From Trinickia diaoshuihuensis (GTDB taxonomy: Bacteria; Pseudomonadota; Gammaproteobacteria; Burkholderiales; Burkholderiaceae), in the NCBI RefSeq assembly GCF_003390925.1, contig NZ_QUBS01000067.1, positions 1 to 40,274 of the forward strand: 40,274 nt of DNA, read 5' to 3'. Shown in pieces: positions 23,986-31,232 of the stretch; within the stretch, counting starts at the first letter, position 1; every line of letters begins with the position of its first letter. The position numbers were made by a program, and so were the translations under genes. The notes under the pieces were generated by a model that was not told the DNA's origin, did not search any database, and saw only the letters and a list, made by a program, of their open reading frames with translations.

Positions 23986-26535
23986 ATGCGAACAATGGAT
24001 ATCGTGGATTTGCCGCCGACAAGTGCAATGGCTTCGACTCCCTCCCCAGATTCTCCTGTCCTCGCGCGGTACCGAAAGAAGCGAGACTTTCAGGTGACGC
24101 CGGAACCGGCGCCATCCGCCGCAAGCCGGTCTGCCGGCGATCAGCCGCTTTCGTTCGTCGTGCAAAAACATTGGGCCAGCCGGCTCCATTACGACTTCCG
24201 GCTCGAACTCGACGGCGTGCTGCTTTCGTGGGCCGTTCCGAGGGGCCCGTGCTACGACCCGAAAGAAAAACGAATGGCGATTCACGTGGAGGACCATCCG
24301 GTTGAATATGCCGCCTTCGAAGGGACGATTCCGCCGAAGCAATACGGGGCCGGGACCGTCCTGGTTTGGGACCGTGGAGATTGGGAGCCGGTGGGCGATC
24401 CTCGTGCCGGCATGAAAGCGGGCAAGCTTGTCTTCCGGCTCCACGGCGAGAAGCTCGCGGGCCTTTGGGAATTGGTCAAGATATCGAAGCCGGACGAGCC
24501 GCAGGAACAGTGGATGATGTTTAAAAAGCGCGACGAATGGGCTCGTCCGATCGCCGAATACGATGTCATCAAGGCGCTTCCCGATAGCGTCGTGACGCAC
24601 CCCCTGGGGCGTATCGAAGCGCGCGAACCGAAACACTCGTTGCGGCAAGACGAACAGGTGGAAATCGATTTGTCCGCCGCGGTGCAGGCTCCCTTGCCGG
24701 CCAAGCTGGAGCCGCAACTCGCTACGCTCGCGGCGACGCTGCCAACGAGCGGCGATTGGATAACCGAGGCCAAGCTCGACGGATACCGTATCCTCTGCCG
24801 CCTCGAGAAAGGCCACGTACGGTTGCTCACGAGACGGGGCCATGATTGGACGACGAAGTTCGCGGGTCTTGCCGCGGATCTGGCCAGGCTACCGCTCTCG
24901 ACTGCGTGGCTCGATGGCGAGATCGCGGTGCTCAGAGACGGCATTCCGAATTTCGCCGCGCTGCAAGATGCGATAGACGGCAGTAGCGATCGGGACATCG
25001 TCTACTTCGTGTTCGATCTGATGTACCTCGACGGAAGAGATTTAAGGCGCGTTCCGTTATGGGCGAGGCGAGCGCTGCTCGCGAATCTCCTAGGCGGCGC
25101 CGGCGAACGAATTAGATTCAGCCAGGATTTCGACGCACCGCCCGCGCAGGTATTTGAAGCGGCGTCGGGGCTAGGTCTCGAAGGTCTCTTATTGAAGCAG
25201 CGCGATGCGCCGTATGAATCCGGACGCACACACACGTGGCTGAAGGCGAAAGCCCGTTTCCGACAGGAGTTGGTGATATGCGGCTTTACTCCGCGCGGCG
25301 GTAAGGCCGGGGAAATCGGCAGTCTGCTCCTTGGTTACTACGCCGGCAACCGGCTTCGCGCGGCGGGTAACGTTGGAACGGGATGGGACGCTCGAACCGG
25401 GCGTGATCTTTGGAAGCGCCTGATCCCGCTCGAAGTGGATGCGCCGCCGTTCGAGGTAGTTGTCGATAAATCGAGCCGGTGGGCTAGGCGTACTGCCGGC
25501 AGCGAACGCTGGGTCCAACCGAAGCTCGTCGCCGAAATCGAATTCGCCGAATGGTCCGACGATGGGCATGTCCGGCAGGCATCGTTCAAAGGGTTACGCT
25601 TGGATAAGCCGGCGAGCAGCGTAGTGCGGGAGGGCGGGAAGACGGAGATGCCGAAGCCGTCGCCTAGCCTGAAGATCACGCACCCGGAGCGGATCGTCGA
25701 TCCTGCGAGCGGCGTACGCAAGGCCGACCTCGTGCACTACTACGCCAGCGTCGCGCAGTGGATGCTGCCTCATTTGAAAGATCGCCCCGTCTCGCTCGTG
25801 CGGGCGCCTTCCGGCATCGAGTCTGAGCTGTTTTTCCAGAAGCACGCGGACCGCACCGGGATGCCCGGGCTCACGGAACATGACCGCGAGCTGTGGCCGA
25901 AGCATCCGCCGCTGCTCTCGGTCGATACCGAGGATGCGCTATTGTCGGCCGCGCAAATGAACGTTATCGAATTTCATACATGGAACTCCGTCGTGGGGCG
26001 GGTCGATGCGCCCGATCGAGTCGTTTTCGACCTGGACCCGGGCGAGGGCGTCAAGTGGGCGCAGGTGCAAGAGGCTGCGCTTCTCGTGCGAACGCTATTG
26101 TCTGAACTAAAACTGGAGGCGTGGCTGAAAACCAGCGGTGGCAAAGGGCTGCATGTCGTTGTGCCGCTCGAACCCAGTCTCGACTATGAAGCGGTCAAGT
26201 CGTTCTCGCAGGCGTTCGTTCGGCATCTGGCCAAAGTCATTCCGGAACGATTTTCCGCGACATCGGGCGCATCGAATCGCATCGGAAAAATCTATGTCGA
26301 CTACCTGCGTAATGGCAAAGGCCAAACCACGGTGGCCGCGTTCTCGGCACGCGCGCGGCCGGGGATGGGTGTGTCGATGCCCGTGTCGTGGGAGCAGTTG
26401 TCCGAACTGAAAAGCGGCGCGCAGTGGACTGTAGAAACGGCGCGAGAGTACCTGAGCTTTCGGGCCGGCGATCCATGGGCGGACTACGGTTCGACTCCCC
26501 AATCGTTGGCACCGGCGATAAAGCTCCTAAAATGA
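23986..26535 (+). CDS. ligD: DNA ligase D (NHEJ ligase-polymerase-phosphoesterase)
   Basis: The 849-residue protein has its domains in the order phosphoesterase, ligase, polymerase. The 3'-phosphoesterase lies at about 26-190 (VVQKHWASRLHYDFRLELDGVLLSWAVPRG). The ATP-dependent ligase lies at about 235-540, with the adenylated Lys263 in EAKLDGYR. The primase-like polymerase lies at about 560-849 (KITHPERIVDP, DRVVFDLDPGEG with the metal aspartates). It trims, fills and seals double-strand breaks with Ku. The frame is open back to 23815, but that start would place the LexA box inside the gene, so the ATG at 23986 after AAAAAGGCC is preferred; 23995 and 24028 are alternatives. ku follows 89 bases later. 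Confidence 0.95.
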   Translation: MRTMDIVDLPPTSAMASTPSPDSPVLARYRKKRDFQVTPEPAPSAASRSAGDQPLSFVVQKHWASRLHYDFRLELDGVLLSWAVPRGPCYDPKEKRMAIHVEDHPVEYAAFEGTIPPKQYGAGTVLVWDRGDWEPVGDPRAGMKAGKLVFRLHGEKLAGLWELVKISKPDEPQEQWMMFKKRDEWARPIAEYDVIKALPDSVVTHPLGRIEAREPKHSLRQDEQVEIDLSAAVQAPLPAKLEPQLATLAATLPTSGDWITEAKLDGYRILCRLEKGHVRLLTRRGHDWTTKFAGLAADLARLPLSTAWLDGEIAVLRDGIPNFAALQDAIDGSSDRDIVYFVFDLMYLDGRDLRRVPLWARRALLANLLGGAGERIRFSQDFDAPPAQVFEAASGLGLEGLLLKQRDAPYESGRTHTWLKAKARFRQELVICGFTPRGGKAGEIGSLLLGYYAGNRLRAAGNVGTGWDARTGRDLWKRLIPLEVDAPPFEVVVDKSSRWARRTAGSERWVQPKLVAEIEFAEWSDDGHVRQASFKGLRLDKPASSVVREGGKTEMPKPSPSLKITHPERIVDPASGVRKADLVHYYASVAQWMLPHLKDRPVSLVRAPSGIESELFFQKHADRTGMPGLTEHDRELWPKHPPLLSVDTEDALLSAAQMNVIEFHTWNSVVGRVDAPDRVVFDLDPGEGVKWAQVQEAALLVRTLLSELKLEAWLKTSGGKGLHVVVPLEPSLDYEAVKSFSQAFVRHLAKVIPERFSATSGASNRIGKIYVDYLRNGKGQTTVAAFSARARPGMGVSMPVSWEQLSELKSGAQWTVETAREYLSFRAGDPWADYGSTPQSLAPAIKLLK

Positions 26536-26624
26536 AGCAAATCGCTGGCGGCCAAGCGGACCCTGCCGCTGCTTGGCACGGGCATTGCAGAATATGCTGA
26601 CCAGCTATTCGTGAGGAGATGCTC

Positions 26625-27551
26625 ATGCCGGCCCGTTCCATTGCTTCTTTATCGCTTTCTTTCGGCCTCGTCTCCATCCCGGTAAAGCTTTATACGGCGA
26701 CGGAGAGTTCGTCGGACGTTCGATTTCATCTGCTCGCACCAGACGGGTCGCGCGTGAAGCAGCAATACGTTTCGGAAAAGAGCGGGGCCGTCGTCGAACG
26801 CTCGAGCATGAAAAAAGGCTATGAGTTCGAGAAGGATCAGTTCGTCGTTTTCACTAGCGATGAATTGAAGGCTCTGGAGGACGCTGCGAGCCATGTCGTC
26901 GAGATCATGGCATTCATCCCGGAGAAGGCGGTCAATCCTGTCTTCTATGACAAGGCGTACTACATTGCGCCCGACAAGCGAGGCGGCAAGCCGTACAGCT
27001 TGCTGCAGCAGGCGCTTGCGAAGAGCGGGCGTTGCGCGCTGGCCAAGTGGGCGTCGAAGGGGAAGACCAGAATCGTGCAAATTCGGCCGGAAGAGGATGG
27101 CCTCGTCTTTCAGCAACTGCTTTACGCCGACGAAGTGCGTTCGTTGAAGGACCTCAATATCGATGTGGTCGATATATCCGAAACCGAGTTGAAACTCGCG
27201 CTTCAAATCATCGAGCAGGGTGCGCAAGACAGCTACGATCCCGCCGCGTACGAAGACGAGGAGAAGAAGCGCATTCTGGCCGCGATAGACGAGAAGATCG
27301 AGGGCAAGCAGGTGGTCGTTCAAGAGGCCGTCGAGGCAACAGCCGGCGGCGGGAAGGTGATCGACCTCATGGAAGCCTTACGAGCTAGTCTCAAGGGCGG
27401 GGGGCAGGATAAAGCCGCGGGTGCGACGCGACGCAAAAGCGAAGAACCGGAGGCGGAAAAAGAGGCGGCTCCCGCGAGGGCCCGTAAGCCCGCGACTCGG
27501 GCAGCCAAAACCGCAACGAAGGAACCGGCGAAGGTGCGGGCACGCAAGTGA
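26625..27551 (+). CDS. ku: bacterial Ku DNA end-binding protein
   Basis: The 308-residue Ku begins MPARSIASLSLSFGLVSIPVKLYTATE, the standard family start, with GAGGAG six bases before the ATG at 26625. The ring-forming core spans about 1-250 (YYIAPDKRGGKPYSLLQQAL, RIVQIRPEEDGLVFQQLLYADEVR). The tail from about 265 is Lys/Ala/Arg-rich (RKSEEPEAEKEAAPARARKPATRAAKTATKEPAK), as in Ku proteins that use a basic tail to bind DNA. It loads on DNA ends and recruits LigD, encoded just upstream. Its stop overlaps the GTG of the MerR-TPR gene. Confidence 0.95.
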   Translation: MPARSIASLSLSFGLVSIPVKLYTATESSSDVRFHLLAPDGSRVKQQYVSEKSGAVVERSSMKKGYEFEKDQFVVFTSDELKALEDAASHVVEIMAFIPEKAVNPVFYDKAYYIAPDKRGGKPYSLLQQALAKSGRCALAKWASKGKTRIVQIRPEEDGLVFQQLLYADEVRSLKDLNIDVVDISETELKLALQIIEQGAQDSYDPAAYEDEEKKRILAAIDEKIEGKQVVVQEAVEATAGGGKVIDLMEALRASLKGGGQDKAAGATRRKSEEPEAEKEAAPARARKPATRAAKTATKEPAKVRARK

Positions 27552-28384
27552 CATCGAACGTTTCACGCCTGATTTCGATGCGGGAGTTGGAGGCGACGCT
27601 TGGGGTGTCGCGCCGCGTCGTGTCCGGCTTGATCGGCGCCGGATTCGTTACGCCGTCGCGTGGTGCGAGGGGCGAATATCGATTTACGTTTCAGGACGTC
27701 GTATTACTGCGCACGGCGTTGCAATTGCGCGCCGCTCGCATCCCGCCTCGTAAGATCATACTTGCTTTGTCGCAATTGCGGGCAGCGTTGCCGGACGAAT
27801 TGCCGCTGACCGGTATTCGCGTATCGGCCGTCGGCAGCGATGTGGTCGTCAAGACGGGGCCGTCGCAATGGGATGCAATTACCGGTCAGTTGCTGTTGGA
27901 CTTCGAAGTCGCGCAGGTGAAAGGCGATGTGGTTTTCCTAGAGACGGCGCCGGGCGGAAAAGACGCGGCGCATCAAGCCGAGGAGTGGTACGAGCTTGGC
28001 GATCAGCTCAGAACCTCCGATGTGAATGGCGCGGAGCAGGCGTACAAGAAGGCGATCGCGCTTTCTCCGAAGCCGCACTATGCTGCTTACGTGGACCTCG
28101 GAGCGTTACTGTGCGAAGTCGGATCGCGTTGCGAGGATGCGCTAACGGTTTTCGACGAAGCGCTTTCGCATTTTCCCGAAGATGCGGTGTTGCATTTCAA
28201 TCGCGCGATCGCTTTGGAGGAGCTTGCGAGGTTCGACGATGCTGAGCGGGCTTATCGGCGGTGCCTGCAGCTCGATCCGAAATATGCGGATGCGCATCAT
28301 AATCTGGCGATTCTGTTGGAGACGCGCGGGGATCGGCAGGGGCTGCTGCGGCACTTGAGCGCTTATCGGCGGTTGACGACGTGA
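27548..28384 (+). CDS. MerR-type HTH protein with tetratricopeptide repeats
   Basis: The 278-residue protein starts with a GTG that shares four bases with the ku stop (GTGA). Residues 8-75 form a MerR-like winged helix (SMRELEATLGVSRRVVSGLIGAGFVTPSRGARGEYRFTFQDVVLL). Residues 140-275 hold about three TPR units (QAEEWYELGDQLRTSDVNGAEQAYKKAIALSP, DALTVFDEALSHFPEDAVLHFNRAIALEELARFDDAERAYRRCLQLDP). The coupling to ku suggests a role in controlling or scaffolding NHEJ; that is inference. Similar MerR-TPR proteins occur in other proteobacteria, and their function is not known to me. Confidence 0.85.
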   Translation: MTSNVSRLISMRELEATLGVSRRVVSGLIGAGFVTPSRGARGEYRFTFQDVVLLRTALQLRAARIPPRKIILALSQLRAALPDELPLTGIRVSAVGSDVVVKTGPSQWDAITGQLLLDFEVAQVKGDVVFLETAPGGKDAAHQAEEWYELGDQLRTSDVNGAEQAYKKAIALSPKPHYAAYVDLGALLCEVGSRCEDALTVFDEALSHFPEDAVLHFNRAIALEELARFDDAERAYRRCLQLDPKYADAHHNLAILLETRGDRQGLLRHLSAYRRLTT

Positions 28385-28494
28385 GGGGCACGTGGTTGTT
28401 TGCAGTCGGGGCGCGGGCGATTTTCTGTACATGTTCCTCCGGGTAGGGCAGAGTTGTGCCTCTATCGGTTAGGGTTAGCCACAAAGGAGGACAA

Positions 28495-28767
28495 ATGCGT
28501 GCGATCTCGCTTACCGACGCCTGCGCAAATTTCGCGCGCATTATCGACCAAGTCGTTGACGATGCGGACGTGACGCTAGTTACCCGCAGCGACGGACCAA
28601 ATGCGGTTCTCATGTCTCAGAAGCATTACATCAGCTTGATGGAAACGATCCATCTTCTCCGCTCCCCCGCAAACGTAGCGCATTTGGAGCGCTCGATCGC
28701 GCAGGCACGTGCAGGCAAGGTAAAGCCCCGAAAGTTAGCTGACGATACGGAACGAGCGGCGCATTGA
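28495..28767 (+). CDS. yefM: YefM-type antitoxin
   Basis: The 90-residue protein begins MRAISLTDACANFARIIDQVVDDADVTLVTR and continues GPNAVLMSQKHYISLMETIHLLRSPANVAHLERSIAQARAG, close to E. coli YefM (Phd/YefM family). The N-terminal part should dimerise and bind the operator, and the C-terminal tail should bind YoeB. AAGGAGGACAA before the ATG at 28495 is a strong ribosome binding site. The next gene, a damaged yoeB, overlaps its stop by four bases, so an antitoxin without its normal toxin remains here. Confidence 0.88.
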   Translation: MRAISLTDACANFARIIDQVVDDADVTLVTRSDGPNAVLMSQKHYISLMETIHLLRSPANVAHLERSIAQARAGKVKPRKLADDTERAAH

Positions 28768-29114
28768 ACCTCATGTGGACTGTCGAGGCTTGGGACGATT
28801 ACGTCTATTGGCACGGGCAGGACAAGAAAACATTAGGGCGTATCAAGCAGCTTATCAAGGACGTGCAGCTCTCGCCGTTCGAAGGTATCGGTAAACCGGA
28901 GCCGTTGCGACGGACCTACAGTATCGCCGGTATGAGCGTGACGTCTGGAATCATGATGAACTTTAATTGTGCAAAGACGTGTCACGATATCCACGATTTC
29001 AACGAAAGGCCACCTTATCTGATTGCTGTCATTTCACGGAAGATGGGGCCATTTGCAGGGCCATCAAGGAGGGCTGGCACGTTTTCCGAATGCACTATGC
29101 GCGCGGCTAATTGA
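28764..29114 (+). pseudogene. yoeB: degenerate YoeB-type toxin gene
   Basis: The frame starts at a TTG overlapping the yefM stop (TTGA). Residues 1-50 match YoeB well (MNLMWTVEAWDDYVYWHGQDKKTLGRIKQLIKDVQLSPFEGIGKPEPLR). After that the expected SRRI-EHRLVY-ACRYHY end, which carries the catalytic Glu, Arg and His, is missing. It is replaced by unrelated residues (TYSIAGMSVTSGIMMNFN and onward). No other frame restores it. A 47-residue frame at 28967-29110 (ending GAICRAIKEGWHVFRMHYARG) looks protein-like and may be a remnant of another gene joined here. The mRNA-cleaving activity should be lost. Confidence 0.75.
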
Positions 29115-29359
29115 CGATGCTTCTTACTTGCTCGTGCGATAACATCCCAAGCGCGGGCGCAATGAAGTGAGTGAGCCTCAGCCCGCAGACGAGAGATAAC
29201 AGGGGCAAGCGTGAAAAAGCCGGCCTCTCGGCCGGTCGAAGTGTTGCTTACAGTTGGGTTGCCGAAACGGCTGAGGATGGCATTGCCTCACAGACGTTCA
29301 ATTGTTCGAACCGGTAATTCAACCGGCCGCGGTGCGTTCCGGGCGTTACCCTGTCATTT
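29115..29359. other. intergenic region between yoeB remnant and toxin-like gene
   Basis: About 245 bases with no convincing gene. It contains the minus-strand terminator at 29214-29236. Nothing else was recognised. Confidence 0.4.
29214..29236 (-). terminator. Rho-independent terminator for the toxin-like gene
   Basis: On the minus strand a stem CCGGCC-GAGA-GGCCGG is followed by C and five T. It lies about 125 bases after the stop of the 401-residue pore-forming-toxin-like gene, whose transcript it should end. Confidence 0.7.
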
Positions 29360-30565
29360 CTACGCCGCAATTTGATTGAAATAGGTAATCACATCATAGG
29401 TTTGACCGCCGGCAAGCGCCGACTGTACCTGGTTCTGTGACATACCGATCTGGAGTTGCGCATTATTCACATTGAGCGTCAACACCAGCGAGGCGGCCTG
29501 CGTATCGGCCGCTTCCCACTCTTCAGCCGCGCCGTTGAGGTCGGTTAGCACGGCTTGATAGTTGTTGTTGCACTCATCGTTCACTGCGGTCTGGATATCG
29601 GTGATCGAAGTGGCTATATCGCTGGAAAGGGCTTGCCACTCGGCTAGAACAGCTTGCAGCGCTGCCTGGATCTGCTCAGACTGGTTGGCAAAGGTTGTAT
29701 AAGTGGTGGACATGATCGCAAGCACCGCGCATGACGCCGTTAGCTCGTTCATCTGTGACTGGTCTTGACCGATCAGGGCCTTGTCCGCTTTTATCTGCTC
29801 AGCATCGAGCGCGATGACGGTCGTGGCGACTGCGACCGCTGGGCCGAGCACGAACCAGGTCAACAAGCCTGCCGGAAAAAAGACAATCGAGGAGACGACG
29901 CCGAGTGTCAATATGGCGCCATCGGCGATCGCAAGCCCGATGATCGTCGATGTCCGAGAGTCGATATCATTCTGCAATTGCTCGATGTCCTGCTGTAGCC
30001 GCTGAATCTGTCGCTGATCAGCCTGATTGTCGGCAATAGCCAGGTTGGACAGCTGGGTAAGTTGCGCTGCCATGGTCGGCAGTTGGTCCTGGAATCCCTG
30101 GAGGGCGGTGATCGCGCCGGATATAAAGCTTTCAACCACCTGCAATTGCTGCGGCAGAGCCGTCAGATCTTGGTTGAGCGCAATCTTAGCGGCCTGATTA
30201 TTCGGATTGACGATGAGTGCGTTGGTTTGCGTAATCGCATCCTGCAGCAGATTCGTAATCGCCCCGTTATAACCCTGCACCTCCTGCGGCACTTGAAGCA
30301 GTCGCGCCATGCAAGTGTTCACCCATTGGAGAGCAATGCCGTCCGCCTGCTCCCATGCACTGACATATTTGTCCCAATCCTTCGGCTGCACCGGCACCAC
30401 CGGCAGAGTCGAGCTCATCACATTGTTTACATAGGTGTTCACGATACAGACGTTTTGCAGATAGTTCATATTGGCATCAACGAAGCTCGGAAGGCCCTTG
30501 GCAATGGCTTGGGCCAGGCTTTGCCTACCTGCGGCCGTCGAACGAACGAGATTGGATACGGTCAT
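29360..30565 (-). CDS. putative alpha-helical pore-forming toxin (ClyA/HBL/MakA-like)
   Basis: The 401-residue, almost entirely alpha-helical protein has long amphipathic, Gln-rich coiled-coil stretches at about 100-205 (LPQQLQVVESFISGAITALQGFQDQ, QRQIQRLQQDIEQLQNDIDSRT) and 255-370. These flank one hydrophobic block at 207-252 (STIIGLAIADGAILTLGVVSSIVFFPAGLLTWFVLGPAVAVATTVIAL). This coil, hydrophobic hairpin, coil layout and the length match the ClyA superfamily of HBL/Nhe, MakA and XaxA. These toxins are soluble and insert the hydrophobic head into membranes. No signal peptide is seen. AAGGAGAAG precedes the ATG at 30565. Codon use is more AT-rich than the flanks, and a terminator follows. 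A phage or adhesion coiled-coil protein is the main alternative. Confidence 0.65.
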   Translation of the reverse strand: MTVSNLVRSTAAGRQSLAQAIAKGLPSFVDANMNYLQNVCIVNTYVNNVMSSTLPVVPVQPKDWDKYVSAWEQADGIALQWVNTCMARLLQVPQEVQGYNGAITNLLQDAITQTNALIVNPNNQAAKIALNQDLTALPQQLQVVESFISGAITALQGFQDQLPTMAAQLTQLSNLAIADNQADQRQIQRLQQDIEQLQNDIDSRTSTIIGLAIADGAILTLGVVSSIVFFPAGLLTWFVLGPAVAVATTVIALDAEQIKADKALIGQDQSQMNELTASCAVLAIMSTTYTTFANQSEQIQAALQAVLAEWQALSSDIATSITDIQTAVNDECNNNYQAVLTDLNGAAEEWEAADTQAASLVLTLNVNNAQLQIGMSQNQVQSALAGGQTYDVITYFNQIAA

Positions 30566-30699
30566 GATTATCTTCTCCTTGGAGGGGGCGGTAAAGACAC
30601 CTGTGGTCGAAAGGCGTATGACCAGCTTCTCTGGTGGATTATGAAGCTTTCCATCATTGGCTGAGAAAATCCGTTTTAAATGAATCGTTTTATCAATTA

Positions 30700-30942
30700 T
30701 TAAATTGTGTTGCGTTGCGGGGCGGATTTATTGAATCGCGTTGCGCTAATATTTGAGTTGTTCATGTCACAGGAAAAACAAATGCGTACTGGTCGGTCTA
30801 TGTTTCTATGCGATGCAGGTATTGCGTACGTAAGAACGGCGAGCGGAGTCCATCCCTGCTTTACGATCGGTGGCTCATTCAGCCTGTGCGTCGACTCGAC
30901 AGTAATGATGTCGCCGGGTTTGGCGTTGAAACGCATGGCCAT
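30700..30942 (-). CDS. small protein of unknown function upstream of the toxin-like gene
   Basis: The 80-residue product begins MAMRFNAKPGDIITVESTHRLNEPPIVKQGWTPLAVLTYAIPASHR and has no recognised family. AGAGGA before the ATG at 30942 is a fair ribosome binding site. The opposite strand is also open over most of the region, so strand choice rests on this site and on the more protein-like start. It points the same way as the toxin-like gene, 134 bases before it. A role as partner or immunity protein is possible but unsupported. Confidence 0.45.
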   Translation of the reverse strand: MAMRFNAKPGDIITVESTHRLNEPPIVKQGWTPLAVLTYAIPASHRNIDRPVRICFSCDMNNSNISATRFNKSAPQRNTI

Positions 30943-31232
30943 GACGAATCCTCTCTATATGTTTATTTCGTAAATACGTCTGATCGAAAATTCTAGTGTC
31001 GGCTGCTCTCTGCGTGGCTTGTTTATTTGATTCCTGGTTTTCTCCTTCCTTGTGGTTTTGGTCTCTATAAATCTGGCAAAACTTGCCTCGCGCATTTCAT
31101 AGGACTGTCGTGGGTATTGCGAGCATTCTGGTCTGCTACAATACGATAAGCAATACCACGAACGAGGTAGTAGCGTCGGTATCTTTGTAACTGCACTCAC
31201 GCCGAAGTTCGGCTTCTCCCGCTTACCCGCTG
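30943..31232. other. AT-rich intergenic region
   Basis: About 290 bases with no gene. The sequence from about 30950 to 31080 is AT-rich, unlike the surroundings, and probably carries the promoter of the small gene and a boundary of an acquired patch. A short hairpin GCCGAA-G-TTCGGC at 31201-31213 follows the kinase stop on the minus strand but lacks a T-run. Confidence 0.4.

Noticed and set aside
26536-26624. Separate LexA box or promoter in front of ku
   Set aside because: No CTG-N10-CAG motif and no acceptable -35/-10 spacing was found in the 89-base gap.
30707-30973. 88-codon plus-strand frame opposite the small unknown gene
   Set aside because: It has no convincing ribosome binding site, and its product is Met/Cys-rich and unlike a protein family.
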